Below, one piece after another: positions 1 through 6,545 of a DNA stretch of 12,108 nt; the first letter of the stretch is position 1; every line of letters begins with the position of its first letter. The stretch spans positions 1 through 12,108 of the forward strand of contig JBMHCY010000031.1 of NCBI GenBank assembly GCA_049889655.1, given 5' to 3'. The position numbers were made by a program, and so were the translations under genes. This DNA comes from UBA1172 sp049889655 (GTDB taxonomy: Bacteria > Pseudomonadota > Alphaproteobacteria > Puniceispirillales > UBA1172). The notes beneath the pieces were generated by a model that was given only the letters and a program-made list of their open reading frames with translations, ran no database searches and was not told the DNA's origin.

Positions 1-344
1 CCTTCTTCACCACCATTGGCGAAGACGCTTGATGCGGTGATGACTTTGCCAGCGGCTTCAAGATCACCATAGGCCTGGGCTGAATTCCGCCAGACTTCCG
101 GCACGATGTCCGGCTGACCGTTTTCAGCAAGCGAGGTGACAGCCGGAATGGTGTCGGTCGGCACAACACTGACATTGCAGCCGTAGCCGACTTCCAGCAC
201 GAAAGTCGCCACAGCCGTGATTGATTCGCCAGATGCCCAGCCCATGGCACCGATGCTAACATCGCCACAGTCCGCGTTGGCATGAGAAACGCTGAAGGTT
301 GCAGCAAGAGCGGCAGCCCCCAGACCAGTTGTAAATTTGTTCAT
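1..344 (-). CDS. Glycine betaine/proline-type ABC transporter substrate-binding protein (5' part, cut by window edge)
   Basis: This is the first 114 residues of a periplasmic binding protein; the gene runs off the left edge. Residues 1-24 form a Sec signal peptide: MNK start, Ala/Leu-rich core, predicted cleavage after Ala-Asn-Ala-24. The mature part begins with two cysteines (C26, C56) that could form a periplasmic disulfide. The stretch GAMGWASGESITAV (32-45), followed by VVPTDTIPAV and QPDIVPEVW, is typical of the OpuAC/ProX family that captures glycine betaine or related quaternary amines for an ABC importer; Trp-36 and Trp-85 may belong to an aromatic cage, as in that family. The ATG at 344-342 has a GGAGG Shine-Dalgarno at 351-355, six nt upstream, and a promoter lies further up. 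The usual permease and ATPase partners would lie outside the window. The exact substrate cannot be told from this fragment. Confidence 0.85.
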   Translation of the reverse strand, partial: MNKFTTGLGAAALAATFSVSHANADCGDVSIGAMGWASGESITAVATFVLEVGYGCNVSVVPTDTIPAVTSLAENGQPDIVPEVWRNSAQAYGDLEAAGKVITASSVFANGGEE

Positions 345-456
345 GATTTTCCTCCACTCATCCCTGATGAAAATTTCAGAGATAACCAAACCGTATTTGA
401 AATGAAAGCGGCTGTCAAAAAGAACCATGCATCCACCACCGTTCAGGTCACGCTGG
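345..456. other. Intergenic gap between ftsY stop and the transporter gene
   Basis: This 112-nt gap holds the promoter at 390-418 and the GGAGG at 351-355. On the minus strand, just past ftsY, a weak GAAC...GTTC pairing (4-bp arms, about 15-nt loop) is followed by five T residues at about 419-423. That could be a poor terminator, but the arms are short and the T run abuts the -35 box, so I do not call one. No small gene or conserved RNA is evident. Confidence 0.4.
390..418 (-). promoter_or_regulatory. Sigma70-like promoter for the betaine-binding protein gene
   Basis: Read on the minus strand, a perfect -35 hexamer TTGACA (413-418) is followed by a 17-nt spacer and a weaker -10 TACGGT (390-395). 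Transcription would start near 383, giving a leader of about 40 nt before the ATG at 344 with its GGAGG ribosome-binding site. It lies in the 112-nt gap between the ftsY stop and this gene, so the transporter gene probably has its own transcript rather than depending on the ftsY operon. Hexamers and spacing are seen directly; activity is inferred. Confidence 0.5.
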
Positions 457-1638
457 TCAGGCATCAACATCATCAAGGTCTTCAGGGCGGGCATCGGCAC
501 CGGCAAGGGCCCGAGAAAATCCTGCCGCATCAAAGGGTTGAAGGTCTTCCTTTTTCTCACCAACACCGACTGCGTGGATCGGCAGCCCGAAAGCCTCCGC
601 CAGGGCAACAACAATCCCGCCCCGGGCAGAGCCATCCAGTTTGGTGACAATCATCCCGGTCAACCCGGCCACCTCACTGAAGGCTTCCACCTGTGAGAGC
701 GCGTTCTGGCCAACGGTGCCGTCGAGAACGATGATACTGTCATGGGGGGCTGTGGCATCCTTCTTGCCGATGACACGGTGGATCTTGGCCAGTTCTTCCA
801 TCAATTCCTTGCGGGCCTGCAATCGCCCGGCGGTATCAATGATGACAATATCCGTGCCGGCGGCTTCGGCTTCTTCAAGCGCCCGATAGGCAACCGCCGC
901 AGCATCGCTGCCTTCCGCACCGGTGATGACTGTTGTCCCGGTACGCTCGCCCCAGATTTGCAGCTGTTCGACTGCCGCCGCCCGGAAGGTATCCGCCGCT
1001 GCGAGCATCACTGACATGGAATGGAGCCGGAAGAATTCTGCCAGTTTGCCGGCTGTAGTGGTTTTGCCCGATCCGTTGACCCCCACCATCAGGATGACAT
1101 GAGGTTTGTTATTGCCATTGACCTCGAGCGGTTTTTCCACAGGTTGGAGGATGGTGGTCAGTTCCTCAGCGAGGGCTTCCGTCAGGCTTTCCCGATTGAT
1201 GCCGTCAGGGTATTTGCGTGTCTTCAGCCCGGCGGCCAGACGCCCTGCCGCATCAACCCCAAGATCGGCCATGATCAGCGCATCCTCAATATCCTCAAGG
1301 TCGGCAACATCAAGCGCCGGTTTGCCGAGAATTCCCGCAAGCCCGGCGGTGATTCGCGCCGAGGATTTGCCAAGCCCTTCCCGCAAGCGGCTGAACCAGC
1401 CCTTTTTCGGGGCAGGCTCTGGCTCTGGTTCGGGCTCTGGCTCTGGTTCGGGTTCTGGTTCCGGCACAGTTTCTGGCTCTGGTTCGGGTTCTGGTTCGGG
1501 TTCTGGTTCCGGTACGGGTTTAGGCTCCGGCTCAGGGGCAGGGGCGGCATCCTCTACGGGTTCCGGCGGGGTCTCCGCCTGATCGGCTTCCTTTTCGGCT
1601 TTCTTCTTGCCCCCAAACCAGCGCTTGAAAAACACCAT
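457..1638 (-). CDS. ftsY: Signal recognition particle receptor FtsY
   Basis: FtsY docks SRP-ribosome complexes at the inner membrane and hydrolyses GTP together with Ffh to hand nascent membrane proteins to SecYEG. The 393-residue protein has three parts. Residues 1-80 are a charged N-terminal A region: a basic start with KRWFGGKKK, then a Pro-Glu repeat at about 34-76. Residues 81-170 form the helical N domain, opening with GWFSRLREGLGKS, which resembles the membrane-binding amphipathic helix of the family. Residues 180-380 are the G domain, with GVNGSGKTTT (G1, 186-195), DTFRAAA (216-222), DTAGR (268-272), TKLDG (332-336) and GVGE (358-361). All GTPase motifs are intact. The acidic tail ends DLDDVDA. 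The ATG at 1638 overlaps the mtaB stop by one base and has GGAG at 1647-1650, eight nt upstream, so translational coupling is likely. Confidence 0.97.
   Translation of the reverse strand: MVFFKRWFGGKKKAEKEADQAETPPEPVEDAAPAPEPEPKPVPEPEPEPEPEPEPETVPEPEPEPEPEPEPEPEPAPKKGWFSRLREGLGKSSARITAGLAGILGKPALDVADLEDIEDALIMADLGVDAAGRLAAGLKTRKYPDGINRESLTEALAEELTTILQPVEKPLEVNGNNKPHVILMVGVNGSGKTTTAGKLAEFFRLHSMSVMLAAADTFRAAAVEQLQIWGERTGTTVITGAEGSDAAAVAYRALEEAEAAGTDIVIIDTAGRLQARKELMEELAKIHRVIGKKDATAPHDSIIVLDGTVGQNALSQVEAFSEVAGLTGMIVTKLDGSARGGIVVALAEAFGLPIHAVGVGEKKEDLQPFDAAGFSRALAGADARPEDLDDVDA
1414..1540. repeat. Short-period repeat encoding the FtsY Pro-Glu tract
   Basis: On the plus strand this stretch is built from hexamers of the type GGCTCT, GGTTCG, GGTTCT and GGTTCC, which often alternate as near-12-bp units. 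On the ftsY strand each hexamer encodes Pro-Glu. Two blocks of repeats are separated by one Thr-Val interruption (near residues 57-58). Every unit is six bases, so gain or loss of units keeps the ftsY frame. Such tracts are prone to slippage, so copy number may differ between close strains. Confidence 0.85.
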
Positions 1639-2903
1639 CAGATCATCTCCGCTGTCAGCACATCAGCCTCAACCCCGGTCAGCCGCACCGGATAAACCTG
1701 CCCGGCAGCGGCCGTGACATCATCGATCCGTACCCGGGCAAACTGGCGGGTATGGCCGATCCCCCCGGTTTCCATCAGCACCTGATCAGTCTCGCCGACA
1801 AGGCCGGAAAGAAACTCCTGCTGGCGGCGACTGGCCAGTGCCCGCACTGCCGCAGCACGGTCACGGATCAGGCGACCATCGACCTGCGGCATCCGTGCCG
1901 CCGGGGTGCCTTCACGGGGAGAATAGGGGAAGACGTGCAGCCAGGTCAGCCCGGCAGCGTCGATCAGATCAAGTGTTGCCTGATGCGCGGCATCATCTTC
2001 GGTCGGGAATCCGGTGATCAGATCAGCCCCGAACACGCAATCGGGTCGCGCCTCACGGACAGCGGCGACCAGAGAAAGCACATCAGCCGCAAGATGGCGG
2101 CGCTTCATCCGTTTCAGAATGAGATCATCCCCATGTTGAACCGACAGGTGAAGATGCGGCATCAGCCGATCATCCTCGGCGAGGGCGCCAATCAAATCCG
2201 CATCAATCTCGGCCGGATCAATCGATGACAGCCGCAATCGCTGCAGCCCCGGCACCCGCCGGAGGATCGCCCGGACCAGCTGCCCGAGGCTCGGCTGATC
2301 ATCGAGATCAGCACCCCATGAAGTGATATCAACGCCCGTCAGCACCACCTCGGCAATGCCGTTATCGGCGAGCCGGGCCACCTGCTCGACAATCCCGTTC
2401 AGCGATACCGAGCGGCTGTTGCCGCGGCCATAGGGAATGATGCAGAAGGTGCAGCGGTGGTCACAGCCCTGCTGGACCTGCAGGAAAGCCCGTGTCCGGG
2501 CATCAAAGCCCTCGAGCAGATGCGGGGCGGTTTCCTTGACCGCCATGATATCGCCGACAGCCATCATTGTCTCAGGGGCGTTGCGGCCTGCCAGATCACG
2601 CCAGGTTTCCGGCAACAGTTTTTCGTGATTGCCGATGACAGCATCCACCTCGGCCATGTTCTGCCATGATGCCGGATCAATCTGGGCCGCACAGCCGGTG
2701 ACAACAATCGTCTTGTCGGGGTGATCGCGGCGTTGGCGACGCACAGCCTGACGGGCCTGCTTTTCGGCTTCGGCAGTGACAGCACAGGTGTTGACGATGA
2801 TCGCATCGCCGAGCCCGGCCGCCTCCCCGTGACGGGCGATCACTTCGCTTTCCCAGATATTGAGACGGCAACCGAAAGACTGAATTTTGGGTGTGCCGGT
2901 CAT
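1638..2903 (-). CDS. mtaB: tRNA t6A37 methylthiotransferase MtaB (radical SAM)
   Basis: MtaB converts N6-threonylcarbamoyladenosine at position 37 of ANN-decoding tRNAs to the 2-methylthio form, using two iron-sulfur clusters and SAM. The 421-residue protein shows the full family architecture. An N-terminal UPF0004 domain opens with SFGCRLNIWESE and carries cluster cysteines C12, C40 (VNTCAV) and C71 (VTGCAAQ). A radical-SAM domain has CDHRCTFC (C147, C151, C154) followed by IIPYGRGNSRS. A C-terminal segment from about residue 362 fits a TRAM-type RNA-binding domain. The FGCRLN start and overall length favour MtaB over MiaB or RimO. The ATG at 2903 overlaps the dapF stop by four bases (ATGA) and has AAGGG at 2910-2914 as ribosome-binding site, six nt away. 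Its TGA shares a base with the ftsY ATG. Confidence 0.95.
   Translation of the reverse strand: MTGTPKIQSFGCRLNIWESEVIARHGEAAGLGDAIIVNTCAVTAEAEKQARQAVRRQRRDHPDKTIVVTGCAAQIDPASWQNMAEVDAVIGNHEKLLPETWRDLAGRNAPETMMAVGDIMAVKETAPHLLEGFDARTRAFLQVQQGCDHRCTFCIIPYGRGNSRSVSLNGIVEQVARLADNGIAEVVLTGVDITSWGADLDDQPSLGQLVRAILRRVPGLQRLRLSSIDPAEIDADLIGALAEDDRLMPHLHLSVQHGDDLILKRMKRRHLAADVLSLVAAVREARPDCVFGADLITGFPTEDDAAHQATLDLIDAAGLTWLHVFPYSPREGTPAARMPQVDGRLIRDRAAAVRALASRRQQEFLSGLVGETDQVLMETGGIGHTRQFARVRIDDVTAAAGQVYPVRLTGVEADVLTAEMI
1647..1650 (-). promoter_or_regulatory. Shine-Dalgarno of ftsY inside the mtaB 3' end
   Basis: GGAG on the minus strand lies eight nt before the ftsY ATG and within the last codons of mtaB. 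It confirms the ftsY start at 1638 and the termination-reinitiation arrangement TGATG at the gene junction. Confidence 0.6.
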
Positions 2904-3733
2904 GCGCTGCCCTTTTCCGTCAGTGACATGACCCCTGAGAAAACATGGGTGCTGCCGCCGCGCATGATGATGTGGTTATCAGCCTCATTCCAGGTGATGA
3001 ACAGGCTGCCGCCATCGAGAACGATCTCGGCATCACGGCCACTGATCACCCCGCGCCGGACAGCGGCCACGAGTGTTGCGCAGGCGCCGCTGCCGCAGGC
3101 GATGGTCACCCCGGCCCCGCGTTCCCAGACACGCATCCGCAACCGGCCTTCTGCCAGCGGTGAGACAAATTCAATATTCGAACGCTGCGGGAAAAGGCTG
3201 TGATGTTCCAGCAGCGGGCCGACATCTTCAAGATCAATCGCCTCGGCATCATCGACAAAATGAACAGCATGGGGATTGCCCATATTGACCATGACCGCCG
3301 GCGGCAGATCAGCCCGGCCGAGATCGACCGCTTCTGTATCCATCGCCCGGGCCAGGGGGATATCCTCCCAGTGCAGCCGCGGCTCACCCATATCAACAGC
3401 GATCAGGCCATCCTCACGCCAGGCCGAAAGCCGACCTCCGGCGGAATTGATCTCAAGCCTGCGGCTGTCATCCTGATCGAGCACAAGATCAGCAACACAG
3501 CGCGTGCCGTTGCCGCAGGCACCGCTTTCGGAGCCGTCACTGTTGAGAATGCGGAGCCCGATATCGGCATCATCGGCGGCGGTGATGACCATAATCTGAT
3601 CACAGCCGATGCCGAAATGGCGGTCAGCGATCAGCCGCGCCTGTTCCGCCGTCAGCAGCAGATCCTGCTGGCGGGCATCAATGACGACGACATCGTTGCC
3701 GATCCCGTGCATTTTGGTAAATGCGAGTTCCAT
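2900..3733 (-). CDS. dapF: Diaminopimelate epimerase DapF
   Basis: DapF interconverts LL- and meso-diaminopimelate, supplying meso-DAP for peptidoglycan and for lysine synthesis. It is a cofactor-independent two-base racemase with two catalytic cysteines. The 277-residue protein has the usual length and all hallmarks: KMHGIGND (7-14), SGACGNGTRCVA with catalytic Cys-73, GNPHAV (152-157), and ERGAGVTIACGSGACA with catalytic Cys-213. The family motif MHGxGNDF reads GNDV here, a conservative change. The ATG at 3733 fits the family start a few residues ahead of KMHG, although only a weak ribosome-binding site precedes it. xth ends 49 nt upstream and mtaB overlaps downstream, so the gene probably belongs to one transcript with ftsY. 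DAP use together with this gene order supports a Gram-negative alphaproteobacterium. Confidence 0.96.
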   Translation of the reverse strand: MELAFTKMHGIGNDVVVIDARQQDLLLTAEQARLIADRHFGIGCDQIMVITAADDADIGLRILNSDGSESGACGNGTRCVADLVLDQDDSRRLEINSAGGRLSAWREDGLIAVDMGEPRLHWEDIPLARAMDTEAVDLGRADLPPAVMVNMGNPHAVHFVDDAEAIDLEDVGPLLEHHSLFPQRSNIEFVSPLAEGRLRMRVWERGAGVTIACGSGACATLVAAVRRGVISGRDAEIVLDGGSLFITWNEADNHIIMRGGSTHVFSGVMSLTEKGSA

Positions 3734-3782
3734 GCCGTTGATATACGCCCATTCCGGCGGCGATGCAAAAAAATGATGCTGA

Positions 3783-4565
3783 TCAGGCTTCGATCACCGC
3801 CACCACCGGGGCGTGATCCGAGGGCTGCTCCCAGCCCCGGGCCGGCCTCAAGATTTCCGCATGACGCACCCGGTCAGCGAGCGGCGGTGTCACCCAGATA
3901 TGATCGAGCCGCCTGCCCTTGTCGGCAGCATCCCAGTCGCGCGCCCGGTACGACCACCAGGAATAGAGTTTGCCTTCGGGGATCATCTGCCGCACTGCAT
4001 CGGTCCACTGCCCGGCGGTCATGATCCGGCTGAGACCTTCGGTTTCAACCGGCGTATGACTGATGATCCTGAGCAGCTGCTTGTGTGACCAGACATCATC
4101 TTCACCGGGGGCGATATTGAGATCACCGACCAGCACCTGAGGTTTGTCCGCCTGATCACCGGTCCAGGCTGCCAGTTCTTCGAGAAAATCAAGCTTGTGG
4201 CCGAATTTCGCGTTGGTCTCGCGGTCGGGGACATCACCCCCCGCCGGAATGTAAAAATTATGGACGCTGACACCATTACTGAACTCAACCCGCTGATGGC
4301 GGCAATCTTCACGCCCCACCCAGTTAAGGTGGTCATGGGCGGCAATCGGGATGCGGGCGAGCACGGCGACACCGTTATAGCCCTTTTCCCCGCGGATGGC
4401 CTGATGCGGATATCCGGCATCACGAAAGACGTCGCCAGGAAAGGCCTCGTCGGGGCATTTGGTTTCCTGCAGGCAGAGCACATCGGGCTGCTGTTCTTCG
4501 AGAAGTCGGAGCACCAGCCCCTGCCGCAGCCGCACCGAATTGATATTCCAGGTGATGATTTTCAT
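3783..4565 (-). CDS. xth: Exodeoxyribonuclease III / AP endonuclease (XthA family)
   Basis: This Mg-dependent nuclease of the endonuclease/exonuclease/phosphatase fold cleaves abasic sites and trims 3' ends in base excision repair. From the ATG at 4565 the protein is 260 residues, normal for ExoIII. Visible catalytic residues are Asn-7 (TWNINS), Glu-34 (LQETKCPD), Tyr-105 (NFYIPAGGD), Asp-148 and Asn-150 (VGDLNIAP), Asp-221 (RRLDHIW), and Asp-250/His-251 (SDHAPV). I chose the ATG because MKIITWNINSVR is the family start. An in-frame GTG nine nt upstream (4574) would add three residues and cannot be excluded. Neither start has a strong ribosome-binding site. The FkbM gene ends 21 nt upstream, so co-transcription is likely. 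Functional linkage to dapF-mtaB-ftsY is not obvious; the gene may be in the unit only by position. Confidence 0.95.
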   Translation of the reverse strand: MKIITWNINSVRLRQGLVLRLLEEQQPDVLCLQETKCPDEAFPGDVFRDAGYPHQAIRGEKGYNGVAVLARIPIAAHDHLNWVGREDCRHQRVEFSNGVSVHNFYIPAGGDVPDRETNAKFGHKLDFLEELAAWTGDQADKPQVLVGDLNIAPGEDDVWSHKQLLRIISHTPVETEGLSRIMTAGQWTDAVRQMIPEGKLYSWWSYRARDWDAADKGRRLDHIWVTPPLADRVRHAEILRPARGWEQPSDHAPVVAVIEA

Positions 4566-4586
4566 TTGTCCCACTATTTCTCAATG

Positions 4587-5702
4587 TTACCGGTCTTGTG
4601 GAAAGAGCACCGTATTCCGCCCCTTGTGGCCAACAGCATAATCGAGATCGTCAACAAGCCACTGGTAGATATCCTCGAGGCGATCCAATCCTTCCGGATC
4701 ATGCCTCAGCTGGATCTCTTCAGTTTCAATGTGAACAACAGGACGATCCCGTTCGATCGTTTGGCGCGCCCCCCTTAGAATCTGCCGGTCACAGCCATCA
4801 ACGTCAATCTTGATCAGGTCGACATCCCGGAGATCAAAATCATCGAGGGCGTGGACAGGCTGGCCGGTGGCGCCCGACATTGATTTGATGCCCTTACCGG
4901 CACGGCCTTCGAAATCGATCAGTGTGGCTTTGTCGAAAAGGCCAAGATTGTAGAAATCAACCTTCGCGGTTTCAACATTCTTCAGGAATGCCTCCCTGAA
5001 ATGCGCGACCAGCTCAAAACTGGTGACCTTGCCGAACCCTTCTGTCAGCAGCGCCCGGGTGAAGCATCCGTGCCGGGCGCCGATATCAACAGCATGGCGT
5101 CTGGCTTTCAGATAAGGGCGGCATTCATCGAGCTCGGTGGTGAGGTCAACAGCCTTGAACCCCTCAGCGGCGTGAAAATATCCCTGTTCCTGCGCATCCC
5201 TGTCAAAGATCGGCTGCATGACGGTCAGCGGTTCCGGGACCTGGAGGCCGCGCGGCTTCTTGCCATAGATGATGCAATCCAGCGGTTTGGCAAACGACAG
5301 CGACGTGATGTTCTGGATGAAGAAATGACTTTCCAGGGCCGCCAGCAGATTTTTCCGGCAGGCCAGCGAATCTGTCAGCCGCCCGTCCTCACCATGGCGG
5401 AAATGAAACTCGATTTTGACCAGCACCTGCGCGCAGGCGGCCAGCGCCGCAGACAGTTTTTCTGCATCCAAGGCGATCAGATCATTTTCCTTGAGGCACA
5501 GGCATCCAAGGTCGGCGGCAACAGGATCACGGGTGAATGCGGCAAGCGTCCGGTGGGCCCCGTCAAAGTAACTTCTGTACTGGATTTTATCGAATTGCAC
5601 TTCACTTTCATCAGCAGAAATGCTTAGAACACTAAGAACCCGGTTCGAATGAAGCACGTGACTGATTATTTGCTCTAACACCAGAAAATACCTACTGCAC
5701 AC
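4587..5702 (-). CDS. FkbM family SAM-dependent methyltransferase with unusual N-terminal segment
   Basis: The C-terminal half (about 195-365) is a clear FkbM-type methyltransferase. It has motif I AVDIGARHGCF (204-214), an acidic strand end TSFEL (227-231), the family signature DLIKIDVDGCDRQILRGA (295-312), and VVHIETE (322-328). FkbM enzymes O-methylate sugars or natural products and in bacteria are often tied to surface glycans. Residues 1-190 are not FkbM. Part of it (about 72-152, ending in YGKKPRG) vaguely resembles the second half of another class I methyltransferase; this is inference. The start is uncertain: the first candidate is GTG at 5702, with no ribosome-binding site and an in-frame TAA at 5730-5732. 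GTG at 5681 has AGTAGG nine nt upstream, and another GTG is at 5657. There is no in-frame Met until about residue 162. The stop TAA is 21 nt before xth. Confidence 0.82.
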   Translation of the reverse strand: MCSRYFLVLEQIISHVLHSNRVLSVLSISADESEVQFDKIQYRSYFDGAHRTLAAFTRDPVAADLGCLCLKENDLIALDAEKLSAALAACAQVLVKIEFHFRHGEDGRLTDSLACRKNLLAALESHFFIQNITSLSFAKPLDCIIYGKKPRGLQVPEPLTVMQPIFDRDAQEQGYFHAAEGFKAVDLTTELDECRPYLKARRHAVDIGARHGCFTRALLTEGFGKVTSFELVAHFREAFLKNVETAKVDFYNLGLFDKATLIDFEGRAGKGIKSMSGATGQPVHALDDFDLRDVDLIKIDVDGCDRQILRGARQTIERDRPVVHIETEEIQLRHDPEGLDRLEDIYQWLVDDLDYAVGHKGRNTVLFPQDR

Positions 5703-5724
5703 GTGAAAAGGACTAGCATTATTT

Positions 5725-6519
5725 ATGCGTTATCTGATCAAAGATAGAAATAAATTAGTGAACTTCGCGCTCATCGAGAAGACCTTTGTCTACGATGCCA
5801 TCCTTGACAGCGACAAAGACCTGCCCGCCGATGCCACTTCGATAGTGGTCAACGGTGTCCTCAGAGGCTGTGACAAGCTCATCAGTCAGGCCAATGCGCG
5901 GGGTATTCCTTGGATCTATATCGATAACGGCTACTTCGGGAAGAAGCTGAGGGTGTCGGTCAACGAGACATCACCGACAACACAAATTGATTGCGGCCGG
6001 GCCTTTGACCACGCGACAGATTTTGAACCCTGGCGCGGGACAACCGGGGATCACATCCTCATCTTGCCGCCATCGATCCCCTATATGAATACCTTCGGCT
6101 TGACCGGTTTTCTCAACGCATCGCTGCATAACCTCAACAGAGTCACCGGCAGAGACACGCTGGTGCGGGTCAAACCGCTCTATGGGTCGACACTGAAAAA
6201 ACGCCCCCTTGAGGCGCATCTGGAAAACGCCTATCTGGCCGTGACCTGGGGTTCTGCAGTGGCGCTTGAGGCCCTGAAAAAGGGTATCCCGACCATCAGC
6301 AGCGGCTGGTGCCCCGCCAAACCTGCAGGTTTTTCAATTGAGGATATCGAAACCCGCAAATTCGCCACAGAGCCCGACCGGCAATCACTTTTCGACAGTC
6401 TGACCTGGTTCACCTTTGATGAGGGCGACCATATGCGGGGGAAGGAGTTCAACGACGCCTTCGGGCAGGCCTACGGGGCGATCAACGGCCTGACATTCCC
6501 CATCTTCAAAGAAGCCTAG
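5725..6519 (+). CDS. Putative glycosyltransferase-like protein (capsule/GT-B C-half type), unknown function
   Basis: This 264-residue protein is not firmly recognised. It has an alpha/beta pattern with YIDNGYFGKK (65-74), EPWRGTTGDHILILPPS (101-117), a basic strand VRVKPLYGS (147-155), and VTWGSAVALEALKKGIPTI (173-191). That last block resembles the nucleotide-sugar-binding C-terminal half of GT-B enzymes such as KpsC/KpsS-type capsule synthesis proteins. Similar stand-alone proteins occur in phages and marine bacteria as hypothetical proteins (general knowledge, not searched). No signal peptide or membrane segment is seen. The ATG at 5725 is preceded by AAAAGGA ending 12 nt upstream, a longish spacing, and an in-frame TGA at 5704-5706 bounds the start. 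It is the only plus-strand gene here, 22 nt from the divergent FkbM gene and 26 nt from the convergent DUF1501 gene, which suggests separate acquisition. It may act on the same glycan as the FkbM enzyme. Confidence 0.72.
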   Translation: MRYLIKDRNKLVNFALIEKTFVYDAILDSDKDLPADATSIVVNGVLRGCDKLISQANARGIPWIYIDNGYFGKKLRVSVNETSPTTQIDCGRAFDHATDFEPWRGTTGDHILILPPSIPYMNTFGLTGFLNASLHNLNRVTGRDTLVRVKPLYGSTLKKRPLEAHLENAYLAVTWGSAVALEALKKGIPTISSGWCPAKPAGFSIEDIETRKFATEPDRQSLFDSLTWFTFDEGDHMRGKEFNDAFGQAYGAINGLTFPIFKEA

Positions 6520-6521
6520 CG

Positions 6522-6538
6522 TGGCTGCGGCGCAGCTG
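6522..6538. terminator. Small inverted repeat between convergent genes, possible weak bidirectional terminator
   Basis: In the 26-nt gap between the plus-strand gene (stop ending 6519) and the DUF1501 gene (stop starting 6546) lies GCTGC-GGC-GCAGC (6524-6536), extended on each side by G-T wobbles. The stem would form on either strand. No T run follows on either side, so an intrinsic terminator of standard form is not shown. Confidence 0.3.
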
Positions 6539-6545
6539 GCGTAGA

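Noticed and set aside
419..446. Terminator after ftsY (GAAC...GTTC followed by five T)
   Set aside because: The stem is only four base pairs with a long loop, and the T run overlaps the -35 box of the next gene.
282..647. 121-residue plus-strand frame over the gap before ftsY
   Set aside because: Overlaps the signal peptide of the binding protein and the end of ftsY antisense, with low-complexity content and no support.
1106..1582. Plus-strand frame with a Gly-Ser repeat resembling a linker
   Set aside because: Again the antisense reading of the ftsY repeat; no start signals.
1021..1695. 224-residue plus-strand frame with a Trp/Phe-Gly-rich stretch
   Set aside because: The pattern is the reverse complement of the FtsY Pro-Glu repeat, not a real protein.
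3200..4024. 274-residue open frame on the plus strand
   Set aside because: It crosses the antisense of two well-supported genes (dapF and xth) and has no coherent domain.
4197..4778. 193-residue plus-strand frame
   Set aside because: Spans the antisense of the xth 5' part and the FkbM 3' end with no domain.
5001..5627. 208-residue plus-strand frame
   Set aside because: Antisense to the FkbM gene; no domain or ribosome-binding site.
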